Origin: Pseudomonas rhizophila
Lineage (GTDB): Bacteria > Pseudomonadota > Gammaproteobacteria > Pseudomonadales > Pseudomonadaceae
Reading direction: 5' to 3'
DNA: 61,079 nucleotides
Assembly: GCF_003033885.1 (NCBI RefSeq)
Contig: NZ_CP024081.1
Coordinates: 4,169,427 to 4,230,505, forward strand
This document shows positions 27,496 to 35,253 of the stretch, in pieces. Made by a program: the position numbers and the translations under genes. The first letter of the stretch is position 1, and every line of letters begins with the position of its first letter. Below the pieces are notes generated by a model. That model ran no database searches and was not told the DNA's origin. It saw only the letters and a list, made by a program, of their open reading frames with translations.

Positions 27496-28890
27496 ATGAC
27501 GATGGACTATTCACGGCGCCAGTGGCTGCAACGGGCCGCCGCTGTCGCGGCCTTCACGGCGCTGGGCAGCCAGGGTGCCCTGGCCGAGTTGATGCGCGCC
27601 CCGCGACTGATTCCGTGGCGCAATTGGTCCGGTGCGCAAAGTTGCCTGCCGGCAGCGCGTCTGGCTCCCAAGAATCTGGATGAACTGGTGCAAATCGTGG
27701 CCCGCGCCGAAGGGCGGATTCGTCCGGTGGGTTCAGGCCATTCCTTCAGCGCCCTGGTGCCCACGGACGGGACTTTGCTGTCGCTGAGTTTTTTCAGCGG
27801 TCTGCTGGATCACGATGTCGTCAGCCTGCAGGCCGAGTTCGGTGGCGGCACGCCCATGTCGCGCATGGGCCCGGCACTCAAGGCCATCGGTCAGGCGCTA
27901 CCGAACATGGCCGACGTGGATTACCAGACCCTGGCCGGGGCCATCGCCACCTCGACCCACGGCACTGGCAAGGCATTCGGTTCGTATTCCGCGCAGGTGG
28001 TCGGGCTGCAACTGGTGACGGCCGGCGGCGAGGTGCTTGATTGCGATGCCAACCGCCATCCCGAAGTGTTCAAGGCCGGGCGGGTGTCACTGGGTGCGCT
28101 GGGGCTGGTGACCCGTGTGCGTTTGCAGAACCGTCCTGCTTATCGGCTGCGCGAGCGCCAGTGGGTGGCGAAAACCGAAGAGTTGCTCGAGGACCTGGAC
28201 ACCAACACTCGGGACAACCAGCATTGGGAAATGCAGGTGGTCACCCATTCCGACTATGCGTTGTCGATTGCCTTGAACGAAACCACCGATCCGGCCACTG
28301 CACCGGTGAGCCCCGAGGAGGAGGGTGGCAACGAATTCGTCACCCTGATCGAAAAGCTCGACAAGTATGGCAGCGACTTTCCGACGATCCGGCGCACGTT
28401 GCTCAACAGCCTGCGACTGGTGGCCGACTTCGAGGATCGGGTTGGCGATTCCCACGACATCTACGCCAATGCGCGCACCGTGCGCTTCAACGAGATGGAA
28501 TATTCGGTGCCAGCTGAACACGGTCCGGCGTGCCTGCGGGAAATCCTCAAGCTGATCCGCGACAAAGACCTGCGCACCTGGTTTCCCATCGAATACCGCT
28601 ACGTGAAGGCCGATGACATCGCCCTGAGCATGTTCGAAGGCCGCGACAGTTGCTCGATCTCCGTGCACCAGCATTACCAGATGGACCATCACAATTTCTT
28701 CGCCGCCATCGAGCCGGTCTTCTGGAAATACCAGGGGCGCCCGCATTGGGGAAAACTGCATTCCTTGAACGCCAGGACGCTCCAGGCGCTCTACCCACGC
28801 TGGAATGAGTTTGCCCAGGTGCGCCAGGCCCTGGACCCTGGCGGAAAATTCCTCAACGGGCATCTTTCAACGATTCTGGGAGCGAGCTGA
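27496..28890 (+). CDS. sphC: Tat-exported FAD lactone-oxidase-like oxidoreductase
   Basis: A 464-residue protein of the gulonolactone / arabinono-lactone oxidase family. The N-terminus (SRRQWLQRAAAVAAFTALG) is a twin-arginine signal. The FAD-binding PP-loop region is RIRPVGSGHSFSALVPTDGT, where the His of GSGHS is the residue that carries covalent FAD in family relatives. The C-terminal HWGKLHS is the ALO signature. It should work folded in the periplasm and pass electrons to the neighbouring cytochrome. The true substrate is unknown; gene order points to sphingoid-base metabolism. Confidence 0.88.
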   Translation: MTMDYSRRQWLQRAAAVAAFTALGSQGALAELMRAPRLIPWRNWSGAQSCLPAARLAPKNLDELVQIVARAEGRIRPVGSGHSFSALVPTDGTLLSLSFFSGLLDHDVVSLQAEFGGGTPMSRMGPALKAIGQALPNMADVDYQTLAGAIATSTHGTGKAFGSYSAQVVGLQLVTAGGEVLDCDANRHPEVFKAGRVSLGALGLVTRVRLQNRPAYRLRERQWVAKTEELLEDLDTNTRDNQHWEMQVVTHSDYALSIALNETTDPATAPVSPEEEGGNEFVTLIEKLDKYGSDFPTIRRTLLNSLRLVADFEDRVGDSHDIYANARTVRFNEMEYSVPAEHGPACLREILKLIRDKDLRTWFPIEYRYVKADDIALSMFEGRDSCSISVHQHYQMDHHNFFAAIEPVFWKYQGRPHWGKLHSLNARTLQALYPRWNEFAQVRQALDPGGKFLNGHLSTILGAS

Positions 28891-30173
28891 TGGGTTTCAA
28901 TCGTCGAGGGTTCCTGGCTGGGACGGTGGGCGCCGGACTGTTGCTGACCGGCGTCGGTGCCTGGCTGCGACCGCGGGACCAGGGCGGGCCGTACAGCGAT
29001 TATTTCCGCCAGTTGAACCGGGAACTCAAGGCCCACGGTCCCATGCGACCGGTGATGCTGATTGACCTGGACCGACTCGATCACAACATCGACGTGGTAA
29101 TGGCCTCGGTCCGGCGCGCCGGCAAACAGCTGCGCTTGGTGGAGAAGTCCCTGCCATCGCCGGGGCTGTTGAACTACATTGGCCAGCGAGCCGAGACTCG
29201 ACGGTTGATGTCGTTCCACCAACCGTTTCTCAACCACGATGCGTTGCAGTTTCCCACGGCTGATATTTTGCTGGGCAAACCTCTCCCAGTGCGCAGCGCC
29301 GCGTTGTTCTATGAGCTTCACAAAGGACCCTTCGATCCGTCACGCCAGTTGCAGTGGCTGCTGGACACACCTGAACGGCTTGAGCAATACCGGGCCCTGG
29401 CCCAGGGGCTTGGTACTCGCTTGCGGATCAATATCGAACTGGATGTAGGCCTGCACCGGGGCGGAGTAGCCGACGATGCCACGCTGGAGGCAATGCTCAA
29501 GCTGATCCGGGCGAACCCGACGCACTTGGAATTTGCCGGGTTCATGGGCTACGACCCGTTCGTGGGCATGGGCGTGCCCGAGCTGCTGGCAACCCCTCAG
29601 GAGCTGCTGGCGCGGGTCATGGCGATCTACACCGCACGGGTGGATTTCGTGCGTCTGCGCTACCCCGACCTCTGGCATCCTGGCCTGACCCTCAACACCG
29701 CCGGCAGCCCCAGCTATCGCTTGCACGAACGGGAGAAACTGAGCAGTGAAGTCTCGGTGGGCACGGCCATGCTTAAACCCAGCCACTACGACCTGCCATC
29801 GTTGAACGAGCACGTACCGGCCGCCTACATCGCCACGCCGGTCTTGAAGCGCACCGGCCCGGTCAACATCCCGGCACTGGACGACAAGTCGCGGATTTTT
29901 TCCTGGTGGGACGTGAACCAGCGCGGGACTTTTTTCATCTACGGCGGCAACTGGATGGCCGATCTCGAATCACCCTCAGGCTTGAAGCACAACGACCTCT
30001 ACGGTCGCAGCTCCAATCAGGAAATGGTCAACGGTTCTGAAACGGTGGGGCTGGCGGTGGAGGACCAGGTGTTCCTGCGACCGACCCAGAGCGAGTCGGT
30101 GCTGTTGCAGTTCGGTGATCTGCTGGCCGTGCGCGGAGGGCGGATAGTCGAGATGTGGCCGGTCTATAGCTGA
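28890..30173 (+). CDS. sphB: Exported DSD1/alanine-racemase-fold PLP-type protein
   Basis: A 427-residue protein of fold type III. A twin-arginine-like leader (NRRGFLAGTVGAGLLLTGVG) suggests periplasmic export. The N-terminal barrel (PVMLIDLDRLDHNIDVVM) and a lysine in RLVEKSLPSPG at the expected PLP position are present. The C-terminal region (SESVLLQFGDLLAVRGGRIVEMWPVYS) lacks the His-x-Cys metal pair of D-threonine aldolase and D-serine dehydratase. ATG overlaps the sphC stop by one base. It may act on the amino-alcohol head of sphingosine, or it may only bind it. Confidence 0.82.
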   Translation: MGFNRRGFLAGTVGAGLLLTGVGAWLRPRDQGGPYSDYFRQLNRELKAHGPMRPVMLIDLDRLDHNIDVVMASVRRAGKQLRLVEKSLPSPGLLNYIGQRAETRRLMSFHQPFLNHDALQFPTADILLGKPLPVRSAALFYELHKGPFDPSRQLQWLLDTPERLEQYRALAQGLGTRLRINIELDVGLHRGGVADDATLEAMLKLIRANPTHLEFAGFMGYDPFVGMGVPELLATPQELLARVMAIYTARVDFVRLRYPDLWHPGLTLNTAGSPSYRLHEREKLSSEVSVGTAMLKPSHYDLPSLNEHVPAAYIATPVLKRTGPVNIPALDDKSRIFSWWDVNQRGTFFIYGGNWMADLESPSGLKHNDLYGRSSNQEMVNGSETVGLAVEDQVFLRPTQSESVLLQFGDLLAVRGGRIVEMWPVYS

Positions 30174-30184
30174 CCACGGATCTT

Positions 30185-30272
30185 GTGGGAGCGAGCCTGC
30201 TCGCGATGACGGCGGTACATTCAGCATCAATGCAGGCTGATCCACGGCTATCGCGAGCAGGCTCGCTCCCAC
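30185..30272. repeat. REPIN
   Basis: A REP pair placed between the convergent sphB and sphA genes, arms as in the other copies. Confidence 0.9.
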
Positions 30273-30312
30273 AAGGAATTGCTGGTGAGCCTGCCGGAAT
30301 CGAATAGAGCGT

Positions 30313-31251
30313 TCACAACGCAAACGGAATACTGATCTTGGCCCAGAGCATTTCGCCTTCGGGGCGGTTCTCTACGTTGAACTCCTTGGCCCAGCGGATC
30401 TCGGCGCTGGCGTATTTGAGAAAGGTCAGGTGCAGCGCCGGACCGATGGCGAACACCTGGCCGCGCACGCCGTCATCCACGTCCTGACCGGCGAACTGCA
30501 CGGTGCGGCCGTATTGTTTGTCGTCGGTGGTCTGCTTGAGGTAGTAACCGTTGAGCCCCAGCATCACGTTGTCCGTCAGCCGGTAACTGGCGGAGTAATC
30601 GAAGTGGAAAATCTGCCCTGAGCGGTAGTCGGTGTCCTTGTTCTCGCGATTGAAACTGTAAGTGCTTTTCATCGACACCTCGGTGTTTTCCGTGGGCAAC
30701 CAGGTGAAGGAAAACAGCGGCTTGTAGGTGTAGAAATTGGTGCTGGTGTTGGCCAGGCGGTCGGTGCTGTATTCGCCGGTCGGCACGGTGATTTCCAGTG
30801 CGGCGGCCAGGGTCAGGTTTTTGCCCATGTCCCACAGCACGATGGGCGAAATGGTGGTATCGCCCATGCCTTCGCGAGTGTCCTGCAGGCCGAACACCGA
30901 GATTTCCTGTTTGATCCAGGGCTGGCCAACGTAGATACCCAGGCGTCCACCGGCCACCCGCAAAGGGCTCAGATAATCGATCCGGGGGACCACCGCCGTG
31001 GATTCGATTTCGACATCCGGGACTTCGCCGCCCAACGAACTGATGTTGAATTTCCTGGCCTTGTAATGGTTGTAGTAGAGGTTGAACGCAAACATGTGGT
31101 CGGGAAGGTTGTCGACGTCCAGCGGCAACACGAAGAAACCGTCGGTGCCGGTGCCGATGTTATCGACTCCGGTTTCGGTGGCCAGGGCCGGCAGGGCACA
31201 GGCCAGGCCGAGGGTCAGTTGCAAGGCGAATGTCGTGCGGGTCGGGTTCAT
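30313..31251 (-). CDS. sphA: SphA-like outer-membrane channel
   Basis: A 312-residue exported protein: signal peptide (LTLGLACALPALATE), then alternating amphipathic strands (FNLYYNHYKARKFN, PRIDYLSPLRVAGGRLGIYVG, IFHFDYSASYRLTDNVMLGLNGYY) and a C-terminal IPFAL ending as in beta-barrels. It belongs to the phenol-degradation MetA-like porin family. The start is set at ATG 31251; a second ATG lies 12 bases earlier, and no good Shine-Dalgarno site decides. It is divergent from the AraC-type sphR. By gene order it matches P. aeruginosa sphA, which responds to sphingosine. Confidence 0.85.
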   Translation of the reverse strand: MNPTRTTFALQLTLGLACALPALATETGVDNIGTGTDGFFVLPLDVDNLPDHMFAFNLYYNHYKARKFNISSLGGEVPDVEIESTAVVPRIDYLSPLRVAGGRLGIYVGQPWIKQEISVFGLQDTREGMGDTTISPIVLWDMGKNLTLAAALEITVPTGEYSTDRLANTSTNFYTYKPLFSFTWLPTENTEVSMKSTYSFNRENKDTDYRSGQIFHFDYSASYRLTDNVMLGLNGYYLKQTTDDKQYGRTVQFAGQDVDDGVRGQVFAIGPALHLTFLKYASAEIRWAKEFNVENRPEGEMLWAKISIPFAL

Positions 31252-31265
31252 GCGGGGGCTCATTA

Positions 31266-31273
31266 TTATTGTT
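31266..31273 (-). promoter_or_regulatory. Candidate Hfq/Crc (CA) motif before sphA
   Basis: AACAATAA on the minus strand, a perfect AANAANAA, 15 bases before the chosen sphA start. Catabolite repression of sphA is suggested. Confidence 0.4.
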
Positions 31274-31334
31274 GGAAATGCACCAAAGGTCCGAGCCATA
31301 CAAATAAGCCGTTCGCCGCCGACAGGGCAGGGTA

Positions 31335-31365
31335 TTGGCGGCCACACAGGGGACATGGGCGGCCA
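31335..31365 (-). promoter_or_regulatory. Proposed SphR operator upstream of sphA
   Basis: On the minus strand TGGCCGCCCATGTCCCCT, three spacer bases, TGGCCGCCAA. It is oriented toward sphA and ends 84 bp before its start, close to the spacing seen at sphD. The half-sites are 21 bp apart. Confidence 0.65.
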
Positions 31366-31457
31366 GATTTTTGTGCCCCTCTATACGCTGGGTCATGCTA
31401 ACGTTTATGAAACAACCGGTTACAAAGACGCCGCCTAACGTACCCCGGAACCCGCCC

Positions 31458-32498
31458 ATGCAGATGAAAGTCATCGACCCGACCTATGAACTGGCGCTGG
31501 TGTCGCCGTTTCTTTTGCAAACCTTGGCCGACGTGGTGGCAGACCAGGGTTTCGATGCCGCCAGCCTGTGTCGCGGCCTTGGTTTCGGGCTCGACGATCT
31601 GCAGGATCCTGCCCAGCGGATTTCCTATCGCCAGGCCGTGGTCATGATCCAGCGGGCGCTCAAGCTGTTGCCTGATCGGGGCCTGGGCTTGTGGGTTGGC
31701 GATCGCAATGTATTGGGTACCCTGGGCCTGCTGGGCCACGTGTTGTCGCTGTGCGAAACCCTGCGCGATGCCTTTGCCCTGGGGATTCGGTATCAACACA
31801 CCACCGGCGGTATCGCAGTCTCGAGTGTTGAAGAGGCCAGTGACCGGATCATGGTCGAGGCGACTTGCCGCCTGCCTTTTGCCGAGGTCCAGGTCTTTGC
31901 GGTCGAAGAGTTTTTCGCCAGCCTGATGGTGTACGGCAGGGCGTTGGCAGGGCCTGACTTCAGGCCCCAGGCCGTGGAGTTCATGCACGCTGCGCCGTCT
32001 TATGCCCAGGAATACCAAAGGGTCCTGGGGCCGGATGTGCGTTTCGGTTGTCGTCACAATCGCATGCTGATCGATGCCTGCTGGCTCGGCGTACGCCTGC
32101 CCAACCATCACCCGCTGGCCTTGCGTCAGGCCCTGGCCTTGCTGGAACAGGAGGCCACTGAGGTCCATCGCAAGATCGATCTGATCCAGGCGGTGGAGCG
32201 GGCGATTGCCCGGGACCTGACCCGTGGCAGCCACATCGAGAAAATCGCCAGCGACCTCAACATGAGCAGCCGCACCCTGCGCCGACGCTTGACCGAGCAC
32301 AACCTGACCTTCGAAGCCTTGCTGGAACAGGTGCGTCGTGGCCGGACCCTGAACCTGCTGGCCAACCCCGACTGGTCCATCGAGCGCATCACCGAAGAGG
32401 TCGGCTACAGCGATGTGCGCAGTTTCCGCCGGGCGTTCCGGCGCTGGACCGGGATGAGCCCGAGCGCGTTTCGGACCGAGGGGTCGACACCGGCTTAG
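31458..32498 (+). CDS. sphR: AraC-family regulator, SphR-like
   Basis: A 346-residue regulator. An N-terminal arabinose-binding-like sensing domain (residues 10-200) precedes a C-terminal pair of helix-turn-helix motifs (HIEKIASDLNMSSRTLRRRLTEHNLTFEALLEQVRRGRTLNLL and SIERITEEVGYSDVRSFRRAFRRWTGMSPSAFR). I use ATG 31458; ATG 31464 and 31395 are also possible. It is divergent from sphA. In P. aeruginosa SphR binds sphingosine and activates sphA and sphBCD. Confidence 0.85.
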   Translation: MQMKVIDPTYELALVSPFLLQTLADVVADQGFDAASLCRGLGFGLDDLQDPAQRISYRQAVVMIQRALKLLPDRGLGLWVGDRNVLGTLGLLGHVLSLCETLRDAFALGIRYQHTTGGIAVSSVEEASDRIMVEATCRLPFAEVQVFAVEEFFASLMVYGRALAGPDFRPQAVEFMHAAPSYAQEYQRVLGPDVRFGCRHNRMLIDACWLGVRLPNHHPLALRQALALLEQEATEVHRKIDLIQAVERAIARDLTRGSHIEKIASDLNMSSRTLRRRLTEHNLTFEALLEQVRRGRTLNLLANPDWSIERITEEVGYSDVRSFRRAFRRWTGMSPSAFRTEGSTPA

Positions 32499-32546
32499 CC
32501 GGGACGGTCAATGGTCGGCTCCCTGTGGTTGACTGACTGGCGGTGC

Positions 32547-32581
32547 TTGTCAGAAAAAACCGACAAGAGTACAAATGTACT
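32547..32581 (+). promoter_or_regulatory. lexA2 promoter and LexA2 operator
   Basis: TTGTCA (32547-32552), 17 bp, TACAAA (32570-32575) make a fair sigma-70 promoter. The palindrome AGTACAAATGTACT (32568-32581) covers the -10 box and matches GTAC-N4-GTRC, the type of site known for LexA2 of P. putida. Repression by LexA2 over its own -10 box is the simple reading. Confidence 0.7.
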
Positions 32582-33192
32582 CCATGACGACTCTCACCCC
32601 CCGCCGTACCGCCATCCTGACCTTCATCCGCGAACGCATCGCCGAGCAGGGGCAGCCCCCCAGCCTCGCTGAAATCAGCGAGGCGTTCGGTTTCGCCTCC
32701 CGCAGCGTGGCGCGCAAGCATGTGCTGGCGTTGACCGAAGCCGGTTTCATCGAAGTCAATCCGCACCAGGCCCGGGGTATCCGCTTGCTGAACCAGCCGC
32801 CGCGTCCCGAGCTGCTGGACGTACCGGTGCTGGGGCGGGTGGCCGCCGGCCTGCCGATCGGTGCGGATGCCGAGGTCCACAGTCGCCTGATGCTTGACCC
32901 GGCGATGTTCACCAAGGCGCCAGATTACCTGCTACGGGTCCAGGGGGACTCGATGATCGAGGATGGCATTCTCGACGGCGACCTGGTGGGCGTGCAGCGT
33001 ACGCCCCAGGCCTCCAACGGCCAGATCGTCGTGGCGCGCCTGGACGGTGAAGTCACCATCAAGCGCTTCGAGCGAATCGGCGAGCGGATACGTTTGCTGC
33101 CGCGCAACCCGGCCTACCAGCCGATCATTGTCGAAGCCGACCAGGACTTGGCCATCGAAGGCGTGTTCTGTGGCTTGCTGAGGCAAGGCTGA
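32575..33192 (+). CDS. lexA2: LexA2 SOS repressor
   Basis: A 205-residue LexA. The N-terminal winged helix (residues 5-70, SLAEISEAFGFASRSVARKHVLAL) binds DNA. The self-cleavage site is Ala91-Gly92 (GRVAAGLPIG), the catalytic pair Ser126 (GDSM) and Lys163 (TIKRF). Start 32575 has AAGAG five bases upstream; ATG 32584 (202 residues) is the alternative and would lie at the predicted transcription start. The recognition helix differs from typical gamma-proteobacterial LexA, in keeping with its GTAC-type operator. First gene of the mutasome operon; the stop overlaps imuA (TGATG). Confidence 0.95.
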   Translation: MYSMTTLTPRRTAILTFIRERIAEQGQPPSLAEISEAFGFASRSVARKHVLALTEAGFIEVNPHQARGIRLLNQPPRPELLDVPVLGRVAAGLPIGADAEVHSRLMLDPAMFTKAPDYLLRVQGDSMIEDGILDGDLVGVQRTPQASNGQIVVARLDGEVTIKRFERIGERIRLLPRNPAYQPIIVEADQDLAIEGVFCGLLRQG

Positions 33193-33824
33193 TGGGCGCT
33201 GTCGTTGCGCTGGACACGCTGTTCAACGGTGGCCAGGTCTGGAAGGGCCGGCCCGCGCCCCCGGCTGCCAGCCCGCAGCCCACCGGTCATGCGGCCCTGG
33301 ACGCGGCGTTGCCCAGCGGTGGCTGGCCGGAAGCGGCGTTGACGGAACTGCTGGTCGCCGCGCCGGGCGTGGGCGAGTTGCAACTGGTCTGGCCAACCTT
33401 GGCGCGACTGACGGCGGCGGGGGAGCGGATCGTGCTGGTGGCGCCGCCATTCGTGCCCTATCCGCAGGCCTGGCAGAACGCTGGGGTGGACCTGCGCCAG
33501 TTGTCAGTGATCCGGGCCGATGAGCGCGATGCCTTGTGGGCCGCCGAACAATGCCTGCGTTCGGGCAGTTGTGGCGCGGTGCTGTGCTGGCCCCGCCAGG
33601 CTGATGATCGCGCCCTGCGCCGCTTGCAAGTGGCGGCGGAAACCGGCCAGACCCTGGCGTTCGCCTGGCGCTCGATTCAGGAAGCCATCAACCCCTCGCC
33701 GGCGGCCCTGCGCATCGCCATCGATGGCCGGCCAGGGCAATTGCGGGTGCTCAAGTGCCGGGGCGGGCTGGCCCGTTCGACGCCGATTGCCTTCGCCACG
33801 CTCAGCACACCGACCGAGCATTGA
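33192..33824 (+). CDS. imuA: Mutasome protein ImuA
   Basis: A 210-residue RecA/SulA-like protein. HAALDAALPSGGWPEAALTELLVAAPGVGELQLVWPTLA resembles the start of the RecA core, but there is no good Walker A lysine, as in other ImuA proteins. It helps ImuB and DnaE2 in damage-induced error-prone synthesis. The start is the ATG overlapping the lexA2 stop, and imuB begins seven bases after its end. Confidence 0.93.
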   Translation: MGAVVALDTLFNGGQVWKGRPAPPAASPQPTGHAALDAALPSGGWPEAALTELLVAAPGVGELQLVWPTLARLTAAGERIVLVAPPFVPYPQAWQNAGVDLRQLSVIRADERDALWAAEQCLRSGSCGAVLCWPRQADDRALRRLQVAAETGQTLAFAWRSIQEAINPSPAALRIAIDGRPGQLRVLKCRGGLARSTPIAFATLSTPTEH

Positions 33825-33831
33825 GGTTGCG

Positions 33832-35253
33832 ATGCGCTGGGTCTGCATACTCTTCCCGCAACTGGCGCTGGACGCCGCGCTGCGTCAGCGTCCCGATCCC
33901 GACGAGCCCTTGGCGCTGTTGACCGGTCCGGCCCAGCGCCGGGTCCTGCAAGCGGTCAATGACCCGGCACGGGCCCTGGGTTTGCGCCCCGGCCAGACCA
34001 TGACGGCCGCCCAGGCCCTGAGCAAAGGCTTTGCCACGGCCGAATACGATGCGGCGCAGATCGAACACTGGCAACAGTTCCTGGCGGCCTGGGCCTACCG
34101 TTTCAGCTCCCAGGTCAGCGTGCATTACCCGCGCACGGTGGTGTTCGAGATCGAGTCGAGCCTGGGCCTGTTCGGCCCCTGGCCGGTGTTCGAGAAGCGC
34201 CTGCGGGCCGAGCTGACGCAACTGGGATTCCGGCATCGCATTGTCGCCGCCCCCAACCCGGTGGCGGCGCGGGTGTTGGCCAATGCCTACGACGCCCTGG
34301 TGGTGCCCGATATTGAAACCCTGCAAGCCTGCCTGGGGCAGATGCCGGTGGAGCGTATCGGCCTGGAACCCGACGTCGCCACGGCACTGTCACGCATGGG
34401 GCTGCGCCAGTTGAGCCAGGTCCAGGCCTTGCCCCGACACACCCTGGCGCGGCGTTTTGAAGCCCAGGTGCTCAAGCATCTTGATGCGCTGACGGGCTGC
34501 CGCACCCTGGCGCTGTCGTTTTACCTGCCGCCGGACCGTTTCGATGTGCGCATCGAGCTCAATTACGACGTGCAATCCCACCAGGCGTTGTTGTTTCCGT
34601 TGCGCCGGTTGACCGGTGATCTCTCGGCTTTCCTGTGCGGTCGCGACAGCGGCGTGCAACGCTTTGACCTGCACCTGGAACACGCCGGGTTGCCGGACAC
34701 GCTGATCAAGGTCGGCTTGCTCAGCGCCGAGCGGGATCCTGCGATGCTTTTCGAACTGGCCCGTGGTCGGCTGGAACAGGTGCAGGTCGAGGCACCGGTA
34801 CGTGGCTTTCGTTTGTGTGCCGAAGACCTGCCCAGTTTCGTGCCCCAACGCCTGGAGCTGTTCGACGAGCGTCCTCAACAGTCCTTGCCTTGGGAGCAAT
34901 TGCGCGAGCGGCTGCGGGCCCGGTTGGGGGACGACGCAGTGCAGGGCCTGGGGTTTCGCGATGACCATCGGCCTGAATGTGCCTGGCAGATGACCTCTCA
35001 ACGCCAGGCCCTGGCATGTCCGGTGCGCGAGGGCGTCCGGCGTCCCGGCTGGCTGCTGGACGAACCCCAGGCCTTGCAGGAGAGCCAGGCGCGAATCCTC
35101 ATGGGCCCGGAGCGCATCGAGTCCGGCTGGTGGGACGGCGCCGACGTGCGCCGGGATTACTATCTGATCGAAACCCGCGCTGGCCAACGGGGCTGGGCCT
35201 ATCGACCGGTGGGCGAGGGTGGCCCGCTGTGGCTGCAGGGCTGGTTCGCATGA
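33832..35253 (+). CDS. imuB: Y-family polymerase-like ImuB
   Basis: A 473-residue Y-family homologue. The N-terminus ([17 protein letters not shown]) lacks the DxDxFxAS acids of active Y-family polymerases, and the second SLDE-type motif is replaced by [11 protein letters not shown]; the protein is thus a catalytically dead scaffold that brings DnaE2 to the beta clamp. ATG 33832 is the family start; the frame is open 104 codons further through imuA and that part is shadow. It overlaps dnaE2 by four bases. Confidence 0.94.
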   Translation: MRWVCILFPQLALDAALRQRPDPDEPLALLTGPAQRRVLQAVNDPARALGLRPGQTMTAAQALSKGFATAEYDAAQIEHWQQFLAAWAYRFSSQVSVHYPRTVVFEIESSLGLFGPWPVFEKRLRAELTQLGFRHRIVAAPNPVAARVLANAYDALVVPDIETLQACLGQMPVERIGLEPDVATALSRMGLRQLSQVQALPRHTLARRFEAQVLKHLDALTGCRTLALSFYLPPDRFDVRIELNYDVQSHQALLFPLRRLTGDLSAFLCGRDSGVQRFDLHLEHAGLPDTLIKVGLLSAERDPAMLFELARGRLEQVQVEAPVRGFRLCAEDLPSFVPQRLELFDERPQQSLPWEQLRERLRARLGDDAVQGLGFRDDHRPECAWQMTSQRQALACPVREGVRRPGWLLDEPQALQESQARILMGPERIESGWWDGADVRRDYYLIETRAGQRGWAYRPVGEGGPLWLQGWFA

